Source: an uncultured Candidatus Altimarinota bacterium
GTDB lineage: Bacteria; Patescibacteriota; Gracilibacteria; CAIRYL01
DNA length: 7,087 bases
Direction of reading: 5' to 3'
NCBI GenBank assembly: GCA_947311665.1
Contig: CAMZLA010000027.1
Span: 1 to 7,087 of the forward strand
Shown: one piece after another, positions 1 to 6,271 of the stretch
How the letters are laid out: each line of letters begins with the position of its first letter
How positions within the stretch are numbered: the stretch's first letter is position 1
Position numbers and translations under genes: made by a program
Notes under the pieces: model-generated
The model's input: the letters and a program-made list of their open reading frames with translations, nothing else
Database searches by the model: none
Told to the model about the DNA's origin: nothing

Positions 1-165
1 AGTTAATAAATCATTTTCATCTCTTTTTGATGTTACATCTTTATTTTTATCTTCATATCCATTTGCAGCAATCTCTCCAACTTTATATAAAAGTTGTTTT
101 AAATCATTTTTAATTTTACTAAGGATTATCATAATATTTTTTAAAAAAAATATAAAATTTTTCAT
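1..165 (-). CDS. Partial CDS, N-terminus only; possible inositol-monophosphatase-family protein
   Basis: An open frame starts at ATG (165-163) and runs 55 codons off the left edge without a stop. The first ~17 residues are hydrophobic and Lys-rich (MKNFIFFLKNIMIILSKIK); a second ATG at 132 could be the real start. The later part, with KVGEIAANGYEDKN and then SKRDENDLLT, resembles the N-terminal helix of inositol-monophosphatase-like phosphatases, where an alanine/glycine-rich helix is followed by a Lys and a D-x-(V/L)-T-x-x-D segment that begins the metal-binding fold. The catalytic motifs would lie outside the window, so the family call is an inference. No Shine-Dalgarno motif precedes either ATG. 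It lies downstream of the channel gene on the same strand, 75 nt after that stop, and may be cotranscribed with it. Confidence 0.45.
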   Translation of the reverse strand, partial: MKNFIFFLKNIMIILSKIKNDLKQLLYKVGEIAANGYEDKNKDVTSKRDENDLLT

Positions 166-177
166 TATTTCAAAATT

Positions 178-240
178 TTATTTCGCTTTTGTTCCACCCC
201 ATTCAACAACTGTAAATCCCTTTCTTTCAAAAGGTTTTAT
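178..240 (-). other. In-frame 20-codon stretch after the channel gene's TAA stop
   Basis: Directly after the TAA of the channel gene (243-241) the same frame stays open for 20 codons (IKPFERKGFTVVEWGGTKAK) and then meets another TAA (180-178). The peptide is well-formed, with a charged start, a beta-strand-like FTVVEW and a basic end, and is unlike the Lys/Asn/Ile/Phe babble usual for AT-rich spacers. It has no start codon of its own. It could be the degraded C-terminus of a lost gene (the pattern is vaguely like the last strand of a GNAT acetyltransferase), a readthrough extension of the channel, or chance. I cannot choose between these by eye. Confidence 0.3.
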
Positions 241-1209
241 TTATTCTTCAATGCAAATTTCTCTTTTTGAAATAGCTATACTTGTTTTTATTATCAGTAA
301 AATTATAATAAAATTCAATATCCCAAAAAGAATGAATGATATATATTTAAAACTTGTTATGCTTGTTTCATGAAACATTAAAATAGATGCAATGGTTATT
401 GCTGCAAGAGGGAAAGAATATGCCCACCAAGACAAATAAAATTTAATTTTTTTAAACATTTTTACTTGTGCAAATAACAAAAACACTAAAAATAATCCAA
501 AAAAATATAAAATTTTAGAAAAAGCATTTACCTCCCCTGTTAGCTTAACAAATGAAATAAATCCAAGTGCAGGAGGAGCAATTAATATAAATAATGTAGG
601 TAGTAGTTTTTCAGGTAATGGAGTATGAAAAATTATACGATTAAAAAATATAATTAATAATATAATCCAAAAAAATAATCCAATACTAAAGAAAAACCAA
701 GAAATTTCATGTAAAAAGTGACTTACTCCTGCAATAGGAATTAAAATATTTCCTGCTGCTGGAATAAACCAAGCAGGGTTCATATGTTTTATTTCAAATT
801 TTGTATGTTGAATCCAAATTGAGAGTATTTGTAATGTAAAGATAAAATGTATAACAGTACCAAATATCCAAAAAAACTTTGAAATAACAGGATTTACAGA
901 TAAAAATGCGATGCTCAATAACAGCAGGCTAATGGAAAAAGTTGGAAAAAAACTTAATTTTATAGGATTATTAAATTCTTTTTTTACATCATCTGTAAAT
1001 TTAATAAGTTTGATAAAATAAATTATAGAGATGAGACAAAAAGAGAAGAGAGTTATTATTAAAAGAATTGAGCTTAAATGAAGCGGTATTTTTAAAACCT
1101 GTTCTGCTTTTTGAAAAGCAATAGTAAAACCTGCCAACCCTAATATCATTGAAAAAAATGATATTGGAAAATATTTTATTCTGCATTCTTTTTTTACATT
1201 ATTTTTCAT
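241..1209 (-). CDS. SLAC1/TDT-family (TehA-like) anion channel or C4-dicarboxylate transporter
   Basis: This is a 322-residue integral membrane protein with about ten hydrophobic helices (roughly 13-32, 45-66, 85-104, 111-131, 147-165, 168-190, 202-222, 231-250, 258-279, 287-309), matching the ten-helix voltage-dependent anion channel / TehA fold. Family-type landmarks include FPISFFSMILGLAGFTIAF near the N-terminus, NPAWFIPAAGN at 144-154 (loop into helix 5), PPALGF at 212-217 and LSWWAYSFPLAA at 259-270. Known members are plant SLAC1, bacterial TehA and yeast Mae1; they pass chloride, nitrate, malate or tellurite-related anions, and the substrate here cannot be read from sequence. The length is normal. 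The ATG has no Shine-Dalgarno motif. It lies 98 nt downstream of the hydrolase on the same strand and may be cotranscribed or use a weak promoter in that gap. Confidence 0.85.
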   Translation of the reverse strand: MKNNVKKECRIKYFPISFFSMILGLAGFTIAFQKAEQVLKIPLHLSSILLIITLFSFCLISIIYFIKLIKFTDDVKKEFNNPIKLSFFPTFSISLLLLSIAFLSVNPVISKFFWIFGTVIHFIFTLQILSIWIQHTKFEIKHMNPAWFIPAAGNILIPIAGVSHFLHEISWFFFSIGLFFWIILLIIFFNRIIFHTPLPEKLLPTLFILIAPPALGFISFVKLTGEVNAFSKILYFFGLFLVFLLFAQVKMFKKIKFYLSWWAYSFPLAAITIASILMFHETSITSFKYISFILFGILNFIIILLIIKTSIAISKREICIEE

Positions 1210-1228
1210 AGCTATATATTAAATTATT

Positions 1229-1259
1229 ATTATATTTTTATATTTATTTTTCTTGTTAA
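1229..1259 (-). promoter_or_regulatory. Weak candidate promoter for the channel gene
   Basis: On the minus strand TTAACA (1259-1254) and TATAAT (1234-1229) stand 19 bp apart, upstream of the channel ATG at 1209. The -10 is perfect, but the spacer is long and this gap is almost pure A/T, where TATAAT arises easily by chance. Confidence 0.25.
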
Positions 1260-1307
1260 AAAAGATTTTTAGATTATCCATATTTTTTATTAAAAAAAAG
1301 AGAGATG

Positions 1308-2018
1308 CTATTCAATCCACTTTAATGTTTCTTCAAATAATTTTTCTTCAACTCCTTCTTCTATAAAACAATGAGAAGCCCCATCGATAATTATAGATTC
1401 ATTTATCACTTTAATGTTATTTAAAAACGGTTGCCAGATCTCATTATTGTTATAATTACCTGCAAAAATAAATTTACAAGGAATTGATAATTTTTCTATC
1501 AAGTTATTAATATCTAATGATCTCCATTCTTCTACCATTTGTTTTCCAACAATAATATCTATACCCCAGTGTAAAATATATTTATCTAATATTGGGCAAT
1601 ATTCTCCTTCTTGATCTTTAATGTCTTTAAATCCCGTTGTGGGATCCCATAAAACAATTTTTAAGATTGATGATAAATTTGTTTTTAGAATAACAGGAGC
1701 TCCTAGACTATGTCCAATTAAGATTATTTTTTTATACTTTTTTTTCAATTCATAGATTATCAGTTCTAAATCTTTTGAATGACTTGTAATTGAGCTTTCC
1801 GTTAAAGAACGAGCCATTTTTTTATCAGAATAAAAATCAAATCGAAAAATATCAAATCCTTTTTTTGTAAAAAATGATACTGCATTAAAATACTGATGTT
1901 CGTTTTGGTTTCCAGTAATACCGTGAACAAAAAGCAATAATACTTGATTTTTATTTGAATCAATAGTTCCATAAATAAAATGATTGTCTGGAGTTTTTAA
2001 TTTAATTTCTTTTCTCAT
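1308..2018 (-). CDS. Alpha/beta-hydrolase fold protein (serine esterase/peptidase-like)
   Basis: A 236-residue soluble protein with no signal peptide. The oxyanion-hole motif VHGITG lies at 31-36, the nucleophile elbow GHSLG at 102-106 (Ser104), and a late catalytic-type His at 216 in GASHCF, all in the correct order for an alpha/beta hydrolase. The acidic member of the triad is less clear. The usual Asp after strand 7 falls in FAGNYNNNE (184-193), where only Asn is present; Asp125 in LWDPTTG, after strand 6, is the best substitute. Substrate is unknown; similar proteins act on esters, small amides or peptides. It has its own likely promoter at 2048-2075 and follows the rpsC terminator, so it is not part of the ribosomal operon. 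No Shine-Dalgarno motif is visible. The stop is TAG. Confidence 0.85.
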   Translation of the reverse strand: MRKEIKLKTPDNHFIYGTIDSNKNQVLLLFVHGITGNQNEHQYFNAVSFFTKKGFDIFRFDFYSDKKMARSLTESSITSHSKDLELIIYELKKKYKKIILIGHSLGAPVILKTNLSSILKIVLWDPTTGFKDIKDQEGEYCPILDKYILHWGIDIIVGKQMVEEWRSLDINNLIEKLSIPCKFIFAGNYNNNEIWQPFLNNIKVINESIIIDGASHCFIEEGVEEKLFEETLKWIE

Positions 2019-2047
2019 TTTTATATAATAAAATTTATTGTTTTCAT

Positions 2048-2075
2048 AATATATAAATTGTTACTATTTTGTCTA
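2048..2075 (-). promoter_or_regulatory. Candidate promoter for the hydrolase gene
   Basis: On the minus strand TAGACA (2075-2070) is followed after 16 bp by TATATT (2053-2048), 29 nt before the hydrolase ATG. It lies just downstream of the rpsC terminator, where a new promoter would be expected. A 13-bp palindrome, TAAAG-GAA-CTTTA (2091-2079), abuts the -35 and could be an operator or chance. Confidence 0.4.
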
Positions 2076-2160
2076 TTCTAAAGTTCCTTTAAAAAGCAAA
2101 AACTTAAATAAAAAAATCTATTTCCTTTGTTGATTATTGTTTTTTAAATTTTCTACATAT

Positions 2161-2196
2161 AAAAAAAAGAGAAGTATTTTCATACTTCTCTTTTTT
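2161..2196 (-). terminator. Rho-independent terminator ending the ribosomal-protein operon
   Basis: A perfect inverted repeat has arms at 2163-2177 and 2182-2196 with a 4-nt loop. Its core AGAGAAGTAT/ATACTTCTCT is flanked by A and T runs, so the minus-strand transcript gets a hairpin followed by an eight-U tract. It begins 22 nt after the rpsC stop. The symmetric runs could also let it work on the other strand, although no gene converges on it. Confidence 0.88.
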
Positions 2197-2218
2197 ATTA
2201 TTTAATTTTTTGTTGCTT

Positions 2219-2851
2219 TTATGAAGCAAATTTTTCTCCTTTGTTAATCCAAACTTTAACTCCAAGAGTCCCATATGTTGTTTCACTTCTATCGTATGCA
2301 TAAGAAATATCAGCTCGAAGAGTTTGAAGTGGAATAGAACCTTCTGTAAAAAATTCTGATCGAGCCATATCAGCTCCTCCAAGTCGTCCACCAATTAAAA
2401 CTTTTGCTCCTTTTGCTCCATTTTCCATAGCTTTTTGAATTGCCATTTTTGCTACTCGTCGAAAAGGTTGTCGTTTTTCCAATTGTCTACAGATATCTTC
2501 TGCAACAATTGTTGCATTCAATTCTGATTGAGGAGCTTCTTCAATATTTAATTGAATTTTCTTTTGAAGCATTTTTACAATATCAGATTCAATTTTTTGT
2601 GCTTTTTCTCCTCCTCGTCCTAATACAACTCCAACTTTAGAAGTAAGAACTGTAATAGTTGTTTCTTTTCCATTTCGATCAATGTTAACAGAAGCAATTC
2701 CTGCATCATCATATCGATCTGCAAAATATTTTCGAATTTTAATATCTTCTCCTAGAAGATCTCCAAAAGTATGTTTTCCTGCATACCATCGAGACCCCCA
2801 TTCTCGATTAACTCCTGATCTAAAACCCGTTGGATTAACTTTCTGTCCCAT
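2219..2851 (-). CDS. rpsC: 30S ribosomal protein S3
   Basis: S3 sits in the 30S head at the mRNA entry channel. The N-terminus MGQKVNPTGFRSG is diagnostic. A type-2 KH domain carries the GxxG loop GRGG at 78-81, and RQPFRR at 127-132 with Lys135 matches the Arg131/Arg132/Lys135 set tied to mRNA unwinding in E. coli S3. The C-terminal domain follows (GGRLGGADMARSE, then TTYGTLGVKVWI). At 210 residues it lacks part of the variable tail found in longer homologues. The ATG fits family N-termini, lies 41 nt after rplV and has no Shine-Dalgarno motif. It is the last gene of the operon: a terminator follows instead of rplP. Confidence 0.98.
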   Translation of the reverse strand: MGQKVNPTGFRSGVNREWGSRWYAGKHTFGDLLGEDIKIRKYFADRYDDAGIASVNIDRNGKETTITVLTSKVGVVLGRGGEKAQKIESDIVKMLQKKIQLNIEEAPQSELNATIVAEDICRQLEKRQPFRRVAKMAIQKAMENGAKGAKVLIGGRLGGADMARSEFFTEGSIPLQTLRADISYAYDRSETTYGTLGVKVWINKGEKFAS

Positions 2852-2892
2852 ATGTAATATTATGAAATTTTGTAATTATTATATTTTCTAAA

Positions 2893-3219
2893 CTATGCCG
2901 CTTCTAAACGAAGTCGAATGTGAGAAGTTCTTTTTAATAATGGAGCTGCCCTTCCTCTTGAAATTGGTCGAAACCGTTTCAAAGTTGGTGCTTTCAGAGA
3001 AAGAAGTTCTGCAATAATCAATGAAGAAGGTTCTACATTATCATTATGAACAGCATTAGCAAGTGCTGAATCTACAACTTTCTTTAGTAATCCAGCTGCT
3101 TTTTTTGGAATTCGTGAAAGAAGTTTTGAAGCTTCTTGAGCATTCATTCCTCGAATCATTGAAGCAACTAAGTTCAATTTTTGAGGAGAAATCCGAATAT
3201 TTTTTGCAATAGCAATCAT
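2893..3219 (-). CDS. rplV: 50S ribosomal protein L22
   Basis: L22 binds 23S rRNA, and its extended beta-hairpin lines the peptide exit tunnel. The 108 residues match the family length. RISPQKLNLVASMIRG at 9-24 and AGLLKKVVDSALANA at 42-56 are typical. The hairpin segment with LKRFRPISRGRA (80-91) ends in KRTSHI (96-101). The stop is TAG, one of only two in the window. It lies 39 nt after rpsS and 41 nt before rpsC. No ribosome-binding purine motif is visible before the ATG. Confidence 0.97.
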   Translation of the reverse strand: MIAIAKNIRISPQKLNLVASMIRGMNAQEASKLLSRIPKKAAGLLKKVVDSALANAVHNDNVEPSSLIIAELLSLKAPTLKRFRPISRGRAAPLLKRTSHIRLRLEAA

Positions 3220-3258
3220 CGTATTAAGTCTATTAAATTATTATTAAAAGTGAAGAGA

Positions 3259-3525
3259 TTATTTTTGTTTCCCTCCATGAGCTTTAAATTTTCGAGTTAT
3301 TGAAAACTCTCCCAATTTATGCCCTACCATTTCTTCTGTTACATAAACAGGAAGAAATTGTTTTCCGTTATATACTGCGAAAGTAAAACCTACAAAGTCT
3401 GGATGAATATCACTTCGTCGAGCCCATGTTTTTATTACTTTTTTCGATCCTTCATCTTTAGATTTTTGAACTTTTTTCATCAATTTAACATCTACGAATG
3501 GACCTTTCTTTAAACTTCGTGCCAT
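3259..3525 (-). CDS. rpsS: 30S ribosomal protein S19
   Basis: S19 lies in the 30S head, contacts S13 and helps position tRNA and the intersubunit bridge. The 88 residues start [12 protein letters not shown], followed by [36 protein letters not shown] and [14 protein letters not shown], which covers the whole family signature. The C-terminus is slightly shorter than the usual ~92 residues. It lies 54 nt after rplB, the widest gap within the operon, and 39 nt before rplV. Confidence 0.98.
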   Translation of the reverse strand: MARSLKKGPFVDVKLMKKVQKSKDEGSKKVIKTWARRSDIHPDFVGFTFAVYNGKQFLPVYVTEEMVGHKLGEFSITRKFKAHGGKQK

Positions 3526-3579
3526 GGTTGTTTTATAAATTATAAATACAAAATTTTCACTTTATCATCTTTATTCTTT

Positions 3580-4416
3580 TTATCGTTTCTTTCTTCGAGA
3601 AATTATAAATTGAGAAGATGCTTTTTTTCTATTTCGTGTCTTTTTCCCAAGAGCTGGTGCTCCCCAAGGAGTTTTCGGTGCTTTCATACCAATTGGAGAA
3701 TGTCCTTCTCCTCCCCCATGTGGATGATCTACAGCATTCATAGATTTCCCAAGTACTTGAGGTCGTCGTCCCATTTTCCTCATTCGTCCTGCTTTTCCAA
3801 TCTTAACATTCATATGATCAGAATTTGAAACAACTCCAATTGTTGCATAACAATCTTTTGAGATCATTCTAATTTCTTTTGACGGAAGTTCAACATATGC
3901 CATCTCTCCATCTAAAGAAGTTATTTTCCCATTAGAACCAGCAGACCGAATAACTTGAGAACCTTTCCCTGGAGTCATCTCTAAATCGTAAATAGGATAT
4001 CCAACTGGAATATTTCTCAATTGCATTCTATTTCCTGTTCTTACTTTTGCTTTTTTATCACACATAACTTCATCTCCTTCTTTCAATCCAGCAGGAGCGA
4101 TAATATATCGTTTTTCTCCATCTGCATAAAAAAGCAATGCAATAAAAGAAGTTCTATTTGGATCATATTGAATAGAGTTTACTTTTGCTGGAATACCAGC
4201 TTTGTCTACTCGTTTAAAATCAATAATACGATAATGTCTTTTTACACCACCACCTCTATGTCGAACAGTAATTCGACCATGACAGTTTCGTCCTGCCATA
4301 GATTTTTTTGGTCGTAAAAGAGATTTCTCTGGTTTTACTTTTGAAAGAACTGAATAATCGACAACACTCATGTTTCGTCGTCCGTTCGTCGTTGGTTTAT
4401 ATACTATAACTGCCAT
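3580..4416 (-). CDS. rplB: 50S ribosomal protein L2
   Basis: L2 is a primary 23S rRNA-binding protein needed for subunit joining and peptidyl-transferase function. At 278 residues it is full length. The N-terminal OB-like domain contains [17 protein letters not shown] (41-57) and YRIIDFKR. An SH3-like domain follows ([21 protein letters not shown]). The C-terminal tail carries the near-invariant HPHGGGEG at 231-238, whose His lies close to the peptidyl-transferase centre, then [13 protein letters not shown]. It lies 39 nt downstream of rplW. Conserved arginines such as 217 and 218 are encoded by CGA. Confidence 0.99.
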   Translation of the reverse strand: MAVIVYKPTTNGRRNMSVVDYSVLSKVKPEKSLLRPKKSMAGRNCHGRITVRHRGGGVKRHYRIIDFKRVDKAGIPAKVNSIQYDPNRTSFIALLFYADGEKRYIIAPAGLKEGDEVMCDKKAKVRTGNRMQLRNIPVGYPIYDLEMTPGKGSQVIRSAGSNGKITSLDGEMAYVELPSKEIRMISKDCYATIGVVSNSDHMNVKIGKAGRMRKMGRRPQVLGKSMNAVDHPHGGGEGHSPIGMKAPKTPWGAPALGKKTRNRKKASSQFIISRRKKR

Positions 4417-4455
4417 AGTTCAAAAAAATATTTTTAATATATATGCTTTAAAGAA

Positions 4456-4749
4456 TTACTTCTTTAGCATTGTTAACTCAAAAGGAGTATCTTCTACAAA
4501 TCGAATGTATGCTTTTCGCTTAAACTGTCTTTTTGTAGATACTCCACCTTTTCGACCTCTTCCAACTTTTTTAGGAAGAGAACTCAATTTAACCGATTTA
4601 ACTTTTCGACCAAACAATTGGTGAAAAGCAATTTTTACATCAATTTTTGTTGCATTCTTATTTATAAAGAAAGTATAAATACCTTCTTCATTTCCTTTTA
4701 CAGCTTTCTCTGTAACAACAGGGCCAACTAATACTTGTTCAACTATCAT
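4456..4749 (-). CDS. rplW: 50S ribosomal protein L23
   Basis: L23 surrounds the exit-tunnel mouth and is the docking site for trigger factor and SRP. The 97 residues include PVVTEKAVKG (10-19), YTFFINKNATKIDVKIAFHQLFG (25-47) and the positively charged loop SLPKKVGRGRKGGVSTKRQF, followed by KKAYIRF-like KRKAYIRF. Length and motif order are normal. It is separated by 29 nt from rplD and 39 nt from rplB, and both spacers are almost pure A/T. Confidence 0.97.
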   Translation of the reverse strand: MIVEQVLVGPVVTEKAVKGNEEGIYTFFINKNATKIDVKIAFHQLFGRKVKSVKLSSLPKKVGRGRKGGVSTKRQFKRKAYIRFVEDTPFELTMLKK

Positions 4750-4778
4750 AATATTTTATTAATATTTACTTTCTATAA

Positions 4779-5405
4779 TTATAATGCAAATGTTTCTTCT
4801 GCTTTTTTCAAACCATCTTCCAAAAAGAGAATAAGAGTTGATTGCATAACATCTACAGTATTTAAATATCCAGCAGTAATAAAACGTGCACCTGGAATAT
4901 TTGAAACACTTTTCTCTAAAACAAAGTCTTTTTCAGATCCTACAACAAGAACCTTTCGAGATGAACCAATTTTCTCAAGAAGAGATATAAATGATTTTGT
5001 AGAAGGTTTATCCAAAGAAAAAGAATCAAGAATAGCAACTCCATCAGCAGTAGCCCGAAGAGAAAGAGCTGAAAACAAAGCCTTTCTTCTCATCTTCTTT
5101 GGCATAGCCTTTGAATAATTTTCTCGTCCTGTTGGACCAAAAACAACTCCCCCTCCCCTCATCTGAGGAGCACGAATAGTTCCTTGACGAGCTCGCCCCG
5201 TTCCTTTTTGATTAAAAGGTTTACGACCTCCTCCACGAACCATTGCTCGAGTTTTCACTTTAGCAATATTATTTCGTCTGTTTGCCTGTTGCCGAACAAC
5301 AGCCAAATGAACAAGTTCAACATTTGGTTCTTCTACAAAAAGAGAAACTGGAAGTTCTACTTCCGACTTTTTATCTCCCGACTGATTATATACAACAGCT
5401 TTCAT
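4779..5405 (-). CDS. rplD: 50S ribosomal protein L4
   Basis: L4 folds into a globular domain with a long loop that reaches the tunnel constriction beside L22. The 208 residues carry the loop signature GGGRKPFNQKGTGRARQG at 58-75, then RAPQMRGGGVVFGP (78-91) and PKKMRRKAL. The ATG overlaps the rplC stop by one base (TAATG), suggesting translational coupling. In E. coli L4 also represses its own S10 operon by binding the leader; whether that holds here cannot be told, but the rplC leader is long enough to carry such a site. Confidence 0.98.
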   Translation of the reverse strand: MKAVVYNQSGDKKSEVELPVSLFVEEPNVELVHLAVVRQQANRRNNIAKVKTRAMVRGGGRKPFNQKGTGRARQGTIRAPQMRGGGVVFGPTGRENYSKAMPKKMRRKALFSALSLRATADGVAILDSFSLDKPSTKSFISLLEKIGSSRKVLVVGSEKDFVLEKSVSNIPGARFITAGYLNTVDVMQSTLILFLEDGLKKAEETFAL

Positions 5406-5983
5406 TATGATTTTTTCAAAAATACTACAGAATTTATAGCCCCTGGAACAGGACCTTTTACAGCAACAATAGATCGCTCTGCATCAACAACAACAATCTC
5501 TCTTCCTCGAAGAGTAACTTGATCATTCCCCATACGACCAGACATTTTCAGCCCTTTTTGAGAACGAGCAGTAATACACATAGAACCACTAGAACCATGT
5601 CGAATAGCTTTTGTACCATGTGTCTTACGAGCAACATTCGCATTATGCCGACGAACTCGACCTTGAAAACCCTTCCCTTTAGAAACTCCAACAAGAGTAA
5701 CCCTTTCTCCTTTCTCAAAAATAGAAACATCAACAGAAGCACCTTTTTCAACACCTGAAACATCTCCAGAAAACTCCTTAATTGTTTTAAATTTTTTCGT
5801 TTTTGTTGCTCGAGAACCTAAGCCTCCAGCACCCAAGACAACAGCAGAGTACCCATCGACTTCTTCTGTCTTTATTCCATATACAGTGTTTTTTTCACAC
5901 TTAATGTATGTTACAGGGATAGACCGACCTTTTTCATCAAAAGCCTGAGCCATACCCATTTTCTTACCAATTATTCCGTTCAT
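5405..5983 (-). CDS. rplC: 50S ribosomal protein L3
   Basis: L3 is an early-assembly 23S-binding protein whose extension approaches the peptidyl-transferase centre. The start MNGIIGKKMGMAQAFDEKGR is characteristic of bacterial L3. The central extension GFQGRVRRHN (105-114) with HGTKAIRHGSSG (122-133), then KMSGRMGNDQVTL and VKGPVPGAINSVV, completes the family pattern. At 192 residues it is shorter than the usual ~205-210, as often seen in streamlined bacteria. It is the first gene of the operon; rpsJ, which usually comes first, is absent. The ATG has only A/T-rich sequence before it. Confidence 0.98.
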   Translation of the reverse strand: MNGIIGKKMGMAQAFDEKGRSIPVTYIKCEKNTVYGIKTEEVDGYSAVVLGAGGLGSRATKTKKFKTIKEFSGDVSGVEKGASVDVSIFEKGERVTLVGVSKGKGFQGRVRRHNANVARKTHGTKAIRHGSSGSMCITARSQKGLKMSGRMGNDQVTLRGREIVVVDAERSIVAVKGPVPGAINSVVFLKKS

Positions 5984-6050
5984 ATATTTTATTATTGTAA
6001 TAGCAGAGGATACGAATCTTTAATGTCAAAAAAGACAAGAAAGTGTTCAT
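5964..6050 (-). other. Possible 28-codon leader ORF overlapping the rplC start
   Basis: Inside the rplC leader an ATG (6050-6048), directly abutting the main leader hairpin, opens 28 codons (starting MNTFLSFLTLKIRILCYY) that end at TAA (5966-5964), 20 nt inside rplC in another frame. No Shine-Dalgarno motif precedes it and the composition is not distinctive, so it may be chance. If translated it could affect initiation at rplC. Confidence 0.2.
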
Positions 6051-6097
6051 GCTTATATTGAAAAAATCAATATAAAGCTCGTTTATTGAGCAAAGCC
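5984..6097 (-). promoter_or_regulatory. Structured 5' leader of the rplC operon
   Basis: From the predicted start point (about 6096-6097) to the rplC ATG the leader is about 113 nt. It contains a strong stem-loop, with nine perfect pairs TTATATTGA/TCAATATAA (6075-6067 with 6061-6053) extended by two G-C pairs across a one-base bulge. A smaller stem GCTC/GAGC (6091-6077) shares the GC at 6077-6078, so the two cannot form fully at once. A weak TGTC/GACA stem lies nearer the gene. There is no U-tract after the big hairpin, so it is not a simple terminator. Ribosomal operons are often controlled through such leaders; the ligand here is unknown. Confidence 0.45.
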
Positions 6098-6102
6098 GAT
6101 TT

Positions 6103-6131
6103 AGAATATGAAAAAATAACACGAAAGTCAA
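6103..6131 (-). promoter_or_regulatory. Strong sigma70-type promoter of the ribosomal-protein operon
   Basis: On the minus strand TTGACT (6131-6126) is followed by an exact 17-bp spacer and TATTCT (6108-6103). This is five of six matches to the -35 consensus and four of six to the -10 consensus, at ideal spacing. Transcription should start at a G about 6-7 nt further on. It lies between the upstream terminator and rplC, as expected for an independent operon. Confidence 0.8.
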
Positions 6132-6222
6132 GAGAAATCTTTTAAAACAATTTAAATATTTTATTTAGAGCTTTTTTTTCTTTTCAAAATATATTTTTTC
6201 GCTATAGAAATTAATTATTTAC

Positions 6223-6265
6223 AAAAAAAAATACTCCCTTCAAAAAGAGAAGGAAGTATTTTTTT
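6223..6265 (-). terminator. Rho-independent terminator after the Gln/Asn-rich gene
   Basis: Arms at 6249-6260 and 6230-6241 pair over 12 bp with a single G-T wobble and a 7-nt loop, followed on the minus strand by a run of eight T. It starts only a few bases after the TAA at 6274-6272. A T run on the other side makes it symmetrical, so it may stop transcription in both directions. It separates the upstream gene from the ribosomal operon. Confidence 0.85.
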
Positions 6266-6271
6266 ATACAT

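Noticed and set aside
1001..1186. Minus-strand 61-residue ORF inside the channel gene
   Set aside because: It overlaps the well-supported channel frame and has no start signal or family resemblance.
1283..1304. T-rich run after the hydrolase stop as a terminator
   Set aside because: There is a T tract but no convincing stem ahead of it.
2134..2394. Minus-strand ORF of 86 residues overlapping the end of rpsC and its terminator
   Set aside because: It is out of frame with rpsC, runs through the terminator hairpin and has no family features.
4735..5118. Plus-strand ORF of 127 residues opposite rplD and rplW
   Set aside because: It lies antisense to clear ribosomal-protein genes and has shadow-like composition; the same applies to the other plus-strand ORFs over 2440-5758.
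6053..6075. Leader hairpin as a transcription terminator before rplC
   Set aside because: The 3' side is followed by mixed sequence rather than a U run, so a regulatory or structural role is more likely.
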